Assembly (NCBI GenBank): GCA_002811645.1 | Contig: PDIP01000054.1 | Span: 1 to 56,567, forward strand | DNA length: 56,567 nucleotides | Source: Corallochytrium limacisporum | Taxonomy: Eukaryota; Opisthokonta | Direction of reading: 5' to 3' | Shown here: piece by piece, positions 40,125 through 50,200 of the stretch | How the letters are laid out: each line of letters starts with the position of its first letter | Position numbering within the stretch: position 1 is the stretch's first letter | Position numbers and translations under genes: made by a program | Notes under the pieces: generated by a model | The model's input: only the letters and a program-made list of their open reading frames with translations | Databases searched by the model: none | Told to the model about the DNA's origin: nothing

Positions 40125-42787
40125 GCGCATAAGAAATCGTAGTTTAGAAGTTCTATTGTTATTGAACAGGCGTTTCATTTAATGATTAACCATCCTCGAA
40201 GACACCCGCTTTGGAGACCGGAAGCCTTTTGCAGCAAATTAGATTCATTCTCTGGCCTGTACTCTTTTATTGTAAGGTGCATCTTCGTCATAAATCATAA
40301 AATCAAAAACCTAGCTTGTGTACCATGAATATTAAATATCCAAGACAATATAATCCAATCAAATATGCGTCCTTTTCACTACATTTGTGGTACATTTATT
40401 ATTAAAAAAAGTGAAGATTTGCTCCGTTGATTCCGCCCGACCCTGTAAACCGGAACAGTTTCAGCGTTAAACGGTGGAAGTGTGCGGTGCAGGGAGCGGG
40501 AGTGGGGAGGTGGGCCGTTGGATGTACCCCTCCGATTCCGATGGAATGTACTGCACTTTGCCACCGGAGCGGAGGGCCAAAATCAACGCAACGGAGGCCA
40601 AATGGCACTGAAGGTCAAAACGCCCATGATTCGCCATCCCGAAGCGCTTTGATTCTAGAAGATGTTGGAGTCCCGTATGTGCGCAGAGCATGATGAATTG
40701 CATGCCGCGGTGGAAAGCAGTCTGACAGGCCTCTGTTCTGGTCTGCATGTGCCTTAAACTGCTCCATGTGACGAACATTTTATTGGCCAGCTCTGCTATG
40801 ACTACTGGCCCTCTGAGCTCTTCCGCTTGTGAACGGGAACGGTCTCCCGGGACGAGCCTGCCGACTCTTCGACCAGAAGAGCCCGATCAGCAGCAGCAGC
40901 GGCACTTGTTGAGGCTTTGGATCGCATCCGAATGAGCATCTGGAATCGTATCACTAAACTTTGCCATGCCATATGGTTCCGAACACCGTTTGGAGAGCAT
41001 AACATGAAGCAGATAAGAGACAGGACGCATCAGGTCTCATTCTGCTCGCTTACGATTTCACCGTGTATGGACTGGCAGCTCAACAACTGGAGATAGTGCA
41101 TGCTTATATTCGCAGTAACAGATCAACTGCATCCAGCGTTAGTCATTGCTTACCATGTTTAACTCTTCCACGGATGGAAAGTGCTAGTCTGAGGGGCTAG
41201 CCATTCGTCAGCGAATACTGAATGTGAAGTTTCGGGTTGGCTTCCGGCGCCATCCATCGATGTCCTAAGCTTCCAATAAGCCTATTCTGCATGCCCAAGA
41301 GGTCACCACTGATGGGTGGATTTTCCTGAATCGGTTAGCATTGTGCGGAGTATCGCAGCATACGGGACAATCAACAAGGGACTGCACCGTCGCCACAGTG
41401 ACTGTCATGATGAACACGCCAAGCTATGCTTTGCGAGTCTCCCCGAAGAAACACTATGAGTCGATAGCAGCCCGCACTGATCGCGCGATTAATTTGCTGG
41501 CGCCATACCTATCGGACAAAGTTGACAGACCGGTGGCCACCGGTCGCCTCTACGTGCTGCGACCATTCGCTTTCGCCTGCACTGTGTGTGACTGGAGGCA
41601 AGCGATGAGTGCAGTTGGAAATGATTGTCATTTGATGGAGAAACCTGCCTGATGCTGTCGGATTTCCAATCTGATAAAATTGCTCCCGCTCTCCTGGTAG
41701 TAGACGCCTTATCGTCGACGTTTTGTTATCGTATTGTATGCCCCAAAAGCTCATCCCGTAAGGCTCGATAGTCCCTAATGCGTACGCAATGTTTGCAAAC
41801 TGGCTATCTTTGTTTATCCCATCTTCCCGCCCATTTTTTTTCAGCCTGCGGGCGTAGGGACCCTCAAGGGTGGGGGGGTTCGGGAAGGACATACACACCG
41901 CAGCTGGTCACACTGAGAGAGCGATTGTAAAATACTCCCGAGAACAAAGGAGGAATATCCAGTGCGGGTGCCGGCAAAAGAGGAATTTTTTCCACACCAC
42001 AGAAATTGCCACGATCAAAATAGCAAACTGCATGGTGTCCGTCCCATGAAATTCTTGGGAATGTGCTTATTTGCGTCAGTTCCAGGCTCTGTGAACATGT
42101 CCAGACATATATTTGGTCAATACCTCAACCATACGATAGTGCCGTCTATTGAAAGACGGAACGTGTCAAAAGGTAGGAGAAAGGATTCGAGCCCAAAACA
42201 CCAAAACACCCACTCGCCTGAGTCCCTCACAGGGCCCGCATTTGGGCTAAAATGGCCCACCCTGCACGAGCTTCTGCGGGATGTCACAGCACTCTCTCTT
42301 TCCTTCTTCTCTTTTCTGCGTCTTTATGGTGCTACGGCCTTGGTTTGGTTACTGCTGGCTAAACCCGACGCCCCTTAACCACCGCCTCCCTCTACCCGGT
42401 CCCCCCCCCCCCCCCCGGGGGGGGGGTGTTTTGGGTTAAGGGGGCCCTACCCCAAACCGTTTTCCCCTTGCAGGCGTAAGCAGCCCCACTGACGCGGCAC
42501 CTACGAACCACCTGTCCGCGGCTACCACAAGTTCTTCTTGTTTACGCTCGGGGCCCAAAGGGATTTTCCAGACGCCTTCTGGGGTTTCATTTCAGTGCGG
42601 ATCAAGGTAGAATTGAAATGCATAAGGATGGTATTTACGAAGTGCAACATGTATTTCACTGATAAATATTTGGATCCACTCGCAAGAAAGCGAGAAGCCA
42701 CTGTTGCCATATTGCGCTGTAGTTTGGACAAGATAACCAACGAGGGATATGTAGCATAGTAGTTATCGGCACGTGATTCACACAAAA
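40125..42787. other. 2.7-kb gap with no recognisable gene
   Basis: This lies between dynactin p62 and the AUP1-like gene. It includes AT-rich sequence at 40250-40400 (probable p62 3' UTR), and a long C-run/G-run palindrome at 42401-42426 followed by a second GC-rich segment. Open frames at 41341-41652 plus and 41509-41898 minus overlap head to tail and show no domain. The right end should contain the AUP1 promoter. Confidence 0.45.
42401..42426. repeat. long C-run directly followed by G-run
   Basis: Sixteen C followed immediately by ten G form a perfect hairpin of at least ten base pairs. Lengths of such runs are prone to sequencing error. Confidence 0.75.
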
Positions 42788-43615
42788 ATGGCAGCAGGAG
42801 GGCAGCCACCGGGCACCCCGCGGGTGATTGACCGGCAACTGGACAACATGGTCTCACGGAGCTTCATGTTGGGATCGCGACGGGCAAGGTACGCAAAATT
42901 TGGATGGCTACCTGTGGGAGGACTAGTTCTTTTTGGACGGTTGGTGTTGCTGACAATATTGGCCATTATTTTAGCTTTCACTACGGACGATCATGAAACG
43001 CACCGCGCCGTTATCAAAATGTTTGCTCCTGCGTTTGGCTTCTTTGTACGGCTACATCACCCAGAGCGTAGGAAAAACGTCAAAATCTTTGTCACCAACC
43101 ACCAGAGTCTACTGGATACAGTTTTGTTCCAGCACGTTGCCGCATCATCTTTCTGGAGCGCACGGTTGGCATCTACTATGACTGGGTCAATTCAACGGTG
43201 GGTCGAGTCATTGCCAGTACCCGTCCATGCATGTCCCGAAGGAAGGCCCACAAAGCCTCATACAGGGCTCTTGAAGTTTGACGAAGAGATATTTGACACC
43301 CACCTGCCCATTCAGCCGGTAATGATCCGGTATCGGGCACCGTTATTGGCGGAAGAGGCTGCCGTCCACAACCATATGGCGGGCGCGGTTACAAATATTC
43401 TGTGGATTCTGTGCCTGCCCCAGGTGTTCGTGGACCTAATACCTCTACCAGTGATGATCCGCCAGGAGGATGAGTCTCCCGCTGAATTTGCGAAACGAGT
43501 ACAGATGACCTTCGCAGAAGAGCTGAGAGTGGCACCGACTGACTACACAAGCGATGACCTATACACGGCCATTTCTCACGGTGGTGACCTGCAGCAGGGC
43601 CAGCAGCGGCAAGGT

Positions 43616-43683
<68 letters not shown>

Positions 43684-44584
43684 GCGCCAGCAACAGAGAG
43701 GCTCCTCGGCCAGTCAACAGCAAACCAGAGGCAGCAATGTCACCAGGAGCTCAACGGGTTCAAGTGGAACAATGCCATTGCCGACTGAGCACCATGTCCA
43801 AGGACCGCATGTTACGATCCCACCGGTGCCTGTGGTCGACAGAGCTGCGTTCCCGTCGGCGTTCATAGGTAGTGCGCCAAACCAGAATGTACCAAGCAGA
43901 GATGATGATCTTCAGGACATTATGGACGCATTCCCACAGTGTAGCCGCCCCGAGGCGGAACGTATGCTGAGCATGAATGGCAACGATGTAACATTGACGA
44001 TGGAGGCACTCTTAAAGAAATTCAACTCGCCGTCCCTTTCAGAGCCTGCTCCTGGAGCATTCTCAAAGTCTTGGTCTTCGGCACCTGTGTATGAAGGATC
44101 AGTAAAGGCAAAGGAGAAGATACCACAGCCCGCGGAGTCTACTCTATTCACAAAAATCTCTCCGGGAGGAATCAAGCCGTCTGAAACAGCCACTGGCAGT
44201 CGGAACCTTTCGGGCACTTCCGGCCCTTCCCTTGTGAAACCAAATCCATGGCAAACAAAATCATTGACGGACAGCGTGAACGGCGCTTTGGATCAAGGTG
44301 TGCGGTCACCACCAGAGGCGCAGTCTACGGCCACGCCTGAGGTACACAGTGAGGAAAATCCCAAGCTTCAATCCAAACCAGCAAGCGGCATCGCTCCCAA
44401 AACAATGTACCCTTACAGTGAAGAAGGCCGCAAAGCTCTTTTTGAGGCCCGCAAGAAGGAACTGTTGGAGTTGCAAAAGAAAAAGTTCCTAGAGCGATTT
44501 GAGGAGAAGAAGAAAGACGAAAAACAAGCACCTCTTGATCGGAGTCAAATTGAGAGCGGAGATCAAGCGCAGGAAGGAGCATGA
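42788..44584 (+). CDS. AUP1: AUP1-like protein with CUE domain and polyglutamine tract
   Basis: AUP1 sits in the ER/lipid-droplet membrane and recruits the E2 enzyme UBE2G2 for ER-associated degradation. The 598-residue protein shows the family order: a hydrophobic hairpin-like segment (about 39-65), an acyltransferase-like region with the HxxxxD motif NHQSLLD (His105, Asp110), a CUE ubiquitin-binding domain at about 373-409 (LQDIMDAFPQCSRPEAERML), and a charged C-terminal helix (KALFEARKKELLELQKKKFL) like the E2-binding G2BR region. Odd features are a 23-residue glutamine run (277-299) and a long S/G/P-rich linker, which make it longer than animal AUP1 (about 410). Start is the ATG at 42788; the in-frame codon upstream is only GTG. 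No intron. Confidence 0.88.
43616..43684 (+). repeat. CAGCAA hexanucleotide repeat coding for glutamine
   Basis: Alternating CAG and CAA codons give 23 consecutive glutamines within the AUP1-like gene. In another frame the same DNA reads as alternating S and N, a shadow. The interruption by CAA makes it less prone to slippage than pure CAG. Confidence 0.9.
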
Positions 44585-44621
44585 GCCCGGCTATGCAGTT
44601 TAGCCGTAGTTGTGGTAGCAG

Positions 44622-44627
44622 AATAAA
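44622..44627 (+). terminator. AATAAA poly(A) signal of AUP1-like gene
   Basis: Canonical hexamer 38 bp after the stop codon. Confidence 0.5.
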
Positions 44628-45064
44628 AATGTGTTTGTGAGAAGGAGACATGAATGTTATAGAATATGGCTGGAAAGAAAACCAAGTTGCCCTGCGTTTC
44701 AAAACCACTGAACAACCACAGACATTTTCCAGCACTATCTTGCGTTGGTTTGACGGTGGATTCTAATCACGGTACAAAAAGATCAGGTCACCAACACCCC
44801 AACGCTCGTGCTAAAAGTGATGGTCTGGTCCTCAACACACAGGTTGAACCCACAATTATGCTTTAAACACCCTGACGCACAGACCATTATCCGTACTCCA
44901 TTTAAGCTACAGAAAGTTAGGCCGAAAGACAAACAAGGAACACAATTCCACCATCGCCGCCCACCTTGCGCAGTCCCCACTGTGCTCTTCTGGAAAACAC
45001 ACGCGGGAAAACGGTTATCCCTTGGCGCTCTCCAAATTGTGTGGGTGCGATGTGCGCAGAGGCC

Positions 45065-45080
45065 ACCCCCTTTGAAGGGG
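45065..45080. repeat. CCCCCTTTGAAGGGGG palindrome
   Basis: A near-perfect inverted repeat of a C-run and a G-run around TTTGAA, in an intergenic gap, like the other GC elements of the window. Confidence 0.55.
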
Positions 45081-45403
45081 GGGGGAGAGAAGAACCCTCT
45101 ATCGACTCTTGGCTCCCCCAGGCGGGTAGGTACGGGCCCGATGGACGGAGCGGGCACTCAACGTCTTGGCCAGCCAATGCGAGCACACACCGAGGACGCT
45201 TGGCACGACGTCCTGGAGTACAAAGAGTCACTCGAGGGCTTGTGGTTGAGCTTGGCGTCACATAACGGCATGGTACTTCGGGAGCCGAAAAATACAAGCG
45301 CAAGATGGCGCAAAAGCTACAGGACATCGGAATTAGAGACGTGAAAAGTTCCTAAGGACAACATAGTCAGCATGCATTTATCATAGCAGCATTGAAAAAC
45401 AAT

Positions 45404-47161
45404 ATGGACGGCAAACCGGTCCACTACGACTTTGACGTCGCCATTATTGGTGGCGGGGTGGCAGGAACGACCGCTGCTGAAGTATTGAGTGCTCTAGATG
45501 CGCAGGACGGTGCGGGTCGCCGGATCAAGATCGGCCTCGTTTCTGCTACCTCACAAATGAAGGTCGCCAACGTGCGCCAGCGACTCACAGAACGACTTGC
45601 CGACGTCAGTGTATCGGTAGTCTATAGCAACGACTTGGGTGGTGGTGGAGGCTCGTGGGGTCATGCAGAGATCGTGCTGGGACGGGTAATGGCTGTGGAT
45701 TCGAAGGGTCGAAAACTGATCTGCGAGCCACAAGGGCATGACAACGGCAACCGGCCACACGGGACCTTTATAGTCACCTACAGACGCCTACTGATTGCAT
45801 CAGGGGCCACACCGGTTGTTCCCAATATCATCAGAAATATCGTTAGAAGCGACTCCGAGGAATCCAAATTTGTGAGAGAAAGAGTTATCACAGTGCGGGA
45901 CACTGAAAGCATCGGTCGGCTAACTCAACGGCTGCTGTCGGAGAACACAGACACTGTAGCAGTGATTGGCAACGGAGGAATTGCATTGGAATTAATTCAA
46001 CTCCTCAAGGGCGCCATCTCAGTTCTCTGGCTTATCCGCAGCGACAGCGATAGCGAACAGAACGCATCTGTCGGTGCCAGCTACTTGGACGAAGGTGCCG
46101 CTCGCTTCTTTGTCCGCGATCTGGCAGAGGTTTGCATGCACAGCGACAGTGTCCATGTAGGAAACCGGTCACAAAGCACGAGAAACAGTCATGATGAGAA
46201 CGATTTTGCAGACGATAACTCGGCAAACAAGAAACCTCGGACACTAACAAACGATGGTAGTTTCGGACCGGCTTTGGGCCCTGGATGGTCGAATCAATTG
46301 AGGGACAAGCTCAAGGATCGGGTTCACACGAAGGGATCACAAAAACCGTTCCTCTGCCTTTGTCCCGGGATGGAGATTGAAGGAGTGATGCGCGACACGG
46401 GCGCTGGGAACAACGTCCGCTGTCTGCGACCTGCCAAGGATCAGGGCACCTCAGATCATCAGCACGCCCTTACGATCACCCTCACCGATGGCACTGCATA
46501 CTCCTGCGACCTGGTCGTCGCAGCTACCGGTGTGGAGCCGTGCGTGGGGTTCCTAAGTAATCCCTCTTGCACCATCCATGTCGACTCAGGTTCCCCAGAC
46601 CCCGAGCAAATCGGGGTAGCTGTAGATCACCGCTGCCGGAGTATCTCCGAATACACAGTCTACGCCGCGGGAGATTGTTGCAGTGTCCGGAGAAAGCAAG
46701 GCATCGCGGATGGGAAGATAGGACCATTGTGGTTCCAAATGCGCCTATGGAGCCAGGCACGAGCAATGGGACACTTGGCCGCACGACACATCTATGAGAG
46801 CCTGTGCAGATCTGGTGACAGCAGCGATGATGACGAAGATGATGATCTGCTGGACATGACCTTCGACCTCTTTACCCATGTGACAGAGTTCTTTGGTAAG
46901 AAAGTGGTGCTTCTTGGACTATATCGTGGCCAGGGTCTGGAGAAGAATCACTACGAAGTGCTGTTGCGCATTAGTGGGAACGAGGAGTACATCAAGGTTA
47001 TCGTGGGGAACGATGACGGAAAGGTGAAAGGTGTTACGCTCATCGGGGACACAGATCTGGAGGAAACATTTGAGAATCTCATTCTCAACGGCACAAACAT
47101 TTCACACCTGAAGGAAGGACTGCTGGATCCGGATGTTGACCTCGAGGATTACTTTGACTGA
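45404..47161 (+). CDS. PYROXD1: PYROXD1-like pyridine nucleotide-disulfide oxidoreductase
   Basis: PYROXD1 is a FAD/NAD(P)H flavoprotein that, in animals, protects the tRNA ligase complex from oxidation. The 585-residue protein has the FAD dinucleotide fold near the N-terminus (VAIIGGGVAGTTAAE), LLIASGATPVVP, the NAD(P)H fold VAVIGNGGIALELIQLL, and the second FAD contact YTVYAAGDCC. The family-specific C-terminal domain is visible in WFQMRLWSQARAMGHLAARH and THVTEFFGKKVVLLGLYRGQ. No CxxC redox-active pair next to the FAD loop is seen, which is usual for this family. The length is a little above the animal protein (about 500) because of an insertion near residues 245-310. The ATG at 45404 is the first in frame. 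No intron. Confidence 0.9.
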   Translation: MDGKPVHYDFDVAIIGGGVAGTTAAEVLSALDAQDGAGRRIKIGLVSATSQMKVANVRQRLTERLADVSVSVVYSNDLGGGGGSWGHAEIVLGRVMAVDSKGRKLICEPQGHDNGNRPHGTFIVTYRRLLIASGATPVVPNIIRNIVRSDSEESKFVRERVITVRDTESIGRLTQRLLSENTDTVAVIGNGGIALELIQLLKGAISVLWLIRSDSDSEQNASVGASYLDEGAARFFVRDLAEVCMHSDSVHVGNRSQSTRNSHDENDFADDNSANKKPRTLTNDGSFGPALGPGWSNQLRDKLKDRVHTKGSQKPFLCLCPGMEIEGVMRDTGAGNNVRCLRPAKDQGTSDHQHALTITLTDGTAYSCDLVVAATGVEPCVGFLSNPSCTIHVDSGSPDPEQIGVAVDHRCRSISEYTVYAAGDCCSVRRKQGIADGKIGPLWFQMRLWSQARAMGHLAARHIYESLCRSGDSSDDDEDDDLLDMTFDLFTHVTEFFGKKVVLLGLYRGQGLEKNHYEVLLRISGNEEYIKVIVGNDDGKVKGVTLIGDTDLEETFENLILNGTNISHLKEGLLDPDVDLEDYFD

Positions 47162-47237
47162 CTGGCGAACTTTCATATTAGAAGGAGTAACTGTAAAAGT
47201 TGTACAATTTGGTGAATTTCTTGTCTCTCTAATTGGA
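47162..47237. other. short convergent 3' junction, PYROXD1 / Slo-like channel
   Basis: Only 76 bp separate the two stop codons, so their 3' UTRs almost certainly overlap as antisense transcripts. Confidence 0.5.
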
Positions 47238-50200
47238 TTATGTTTGCGGCACTGGTAGGTGATTATCCTGCGACATCCCAGCCTCAACGTTGCTACCGCT
47301 CGTGCTCTGTTCCTGGCGGATTGCAGTCTCCTCCGCTGTCCTTGAGTAAGGCCGCTCGCCACGGTAGTGCACCCCACGGTGCAAACCAAATATTAGTAAC
47401 CTGTCGCAGGAGCGGAGGAAGGCACCAGTGGTTGGCGTCGTGTAAACGTACGGCAGGCGGTTGCCCAAAAATCCGCGCTCTCCAACCTTGTGGTTCGACC
47501 GTACGATGGCTGCAGGAAGCATGCGCCGATGCAGGACGAATTCGACAAAGAGTTCACCAAAGGTCCTACCGACAAACTCATCGGGAACGGTCTGGGCGAA
47601 TGGGCGGGCGGTCCGGAACGGCATCTTCAGTGAAATACTCGAGGCCGCACCCTCTACCCCCAAGGATTCATGTGATTCCCGCGGGGACGCCTCCTCGTCA
47701 CTGTCTGCATTTGTGGGGCGTAAGTTTCTGACCTCCTTAGGCAGAGGGCCAGGGTCCTTGCTGCCAGCACCGTCATGGGCAAGCCGCATGAGTGAACGGC
47801 GGGATGCGTTCGACATCCGTGACGAAGATCTGCTCTTCGGATGGCCGTGCTGCATGAGTGCGTGCATCTGCTCAAAGTAGGCCCTTGGATCATCGATCAA
47901 ATTCTCGATGAGACCCAAAGATGAAGGGGTGCGGAATGCCTGGTTCATAAAGGCATCAAGAATGAACGACGTGGTGATCTGACCTGAACTGTACATGGGG
48001 CGCAGAAAGAATTCCGGACTGGCTGCCTTGCTTGCGGCATGCAGGATGGAGGAGTCGGTGGGGTAGATGTAGTCAAACCGGCGAGAGGAGGTGGAGTTGA
48101 CCATCTGCACCATGAGCACAGTTGGTATGTACTGGAATATGCCACAACCCTTGCTGGGATCGTCCTCGTATTCACACCGAATGGTTCGGTCCTGGAGCAA
48201 TTCCACTGGTTCATCGATGCGATGACACCTGGGACATTCAACCCAGTGTCTCGTACAGCACCGGCAGTAATATGTCTGCAGCTTTGGGTCGATGATGTCT
48301 GCCTTCAGCAATGGTTCGTTGCACATAGGGCAGTAACTCGGGCTCTGGAGGGGCTGCATGAGCCTCATCAGGGACATGGCGCGCATGATCAAGAGTTTAT
48401 CATTCTCAGTGCCGAACGTGTCGGAGCCAACCTTAACGGCCATGTTGGATTGTACCAGAATGGCATAGGCATTCATAAGCAGCGGGCGCACGTTGGGTGT
48501 AGGTGACCCATCGGTATCATGCTGAACAATATACACCCGTTCGTGGCCCTCAAACTTTGCCACCAGATCCTGAGTTACCTTGTTGACCATGATTACAATC
48601 GGAATGTTGGTGTTCATGAAAGGAGGTCGCAAGAACCGCACCACAAGAGGCATCTCATCGCCTAATCCACGACCATGAACCAGAATTATTGGAGTCCGAT
48701 TGCGCTCCAAGGCAGCCACGACTCTTTCCAAGGAAACAACCTTGGATCCGAAATCACTCTTACTGATTATTTGTTGTACGTCCCGCAGCATGTGCTGGGC
48801 ATTGCCACCGTAAAGTATGTCACGAATCATATTCATAGTCCCAATCCGTTCTTCGTCCTCAGTGTACGCCTCCGTAGTCTCGCCAGCGAGCCTACGACGG
48901 TATTTGACGGTCATCTCGCTGGACTCTGTTCCGTCCGTTTTCTTCTCAGCACCCGAACCACCAGGGAACTCTTGCTCCTCCAGCAATGGCAGTCCCGGAG
49001 AATTCCAAAGATATCTCATGCCATCGTCAGTAACCTTGCATGAGCATGTGAATCCATGATACTTGGTTTCGGTCGGAGTGCTCTTCGTACCTAACATGCC
49101 TGCTCTGAGTGATGTAAACTTCGACAGCAGGGGGCCTAGCTCATCATCTTCCTGATGCTCGTCCTCGTCCCCTGATGGGTTGAGATGGTATTCGCCCAGA
49201 AAGGACTCCAGGATCTGCTCATTGCTCAGCACATATCTAGGATCCTTTAGCCAACGATCGAGAATCATTTGTGACATCGTTGCACTTCCAAACATGATCT
49301 GGTCGTACTGATTAATTTTCGAAATGGCTTCCTCATCTTCCGCAATGACAAAGATCTCATCTTGGCGGTTCAAAATATACTTGCCCAGACGTGGGAAGAT
49401 GATGGTACCGTAGCTGTAGTCCGAAAAATGAAGACCCGTTGCACGCTCATCATCGCTATCTGTGGCACCACTCTCCACGTCGTCTTCTTCTTCTTCAGTC
49501 TCAGATTCCTCTGCGAGCCCAACTGGAATCGCGCCACTGAATGACTTAGACAGCCGAGTTGATTCCCGCTCCTGCACACTGGATCGTGAAATACCGAGAA
49601 GGACAATGCCGTATTGCAAATAGATCAAAGTAGCCAGTCTGCAGAAGATAGCACCGTGCAATTTCGGCGGCAAGCGCAATTGATACAGCTCTTGAGAGCA
49701 CCCCTGGGCGTACTCCTTGATCCAATAGGGATAAGCGAGGTCCCGCTTAAAACTGAGATCGCGTTTAGCACCCATTAGATTAGCCAAAAAGGCATTTAGA
49801 CCCGGAGCCACCACGCTGGATGCAAGAATCGCAGCCTGAGTGCGTTCGATGGCAACTGCCCGATCCATTATGGGATTCCAGTGCGGCAAACTCTGTAGAT
49901 ACTTCACACTGCTTTCCTTCAGCAGAGTGGCATAGACCTGCAGACGACGACTGTAGTTCTTCAAACTGACAATCCTTGAAATATTTTCCTGATCCCGTCG
50001 GGATGCCACCTCACGTTCCGCAATACCCGCGAGAACAATGGCACATTTGGCACGGTCAGCAGCTGCGAGAGTCAGATCAGCCTCTGATTCAGTGTCACCG
50101 CAGACATAGTGAACCCTTCCCCGATATCTCGGTCGCTGGAAGACCGCTTGCAATTGTGCTGATGGTTGGACCGGGCACAGAATTACGATGCTAACCGATT

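Larger units (their letters stand above)
44585..45403. other. gap between AUP1-like gene and PYROXD1
   Basis: Includes a candidate poly(A) signal AATAAA at 44622-44627 for the upstream gene and a CCCCCTTTGAAGGGGG palindrome near 45065. The promoter of PYROXD1 is expected on the right. Overlapping open frames on both strands (44808-45344, 44783-45157) cross the palindrome and have no motifs. Confidence 0.45.

Noticed and set aside
41509-41898. 129-codon minus-strand open frame
   Set aside because: No recognisable motif, and a plus-strand frame of similar length overlaps it; likely chance.
43554-43868. Open frame with alternating S and N
   Set aside because: Out-of-frame reading of the CAGCAA repeat in the AUP1-like gene.
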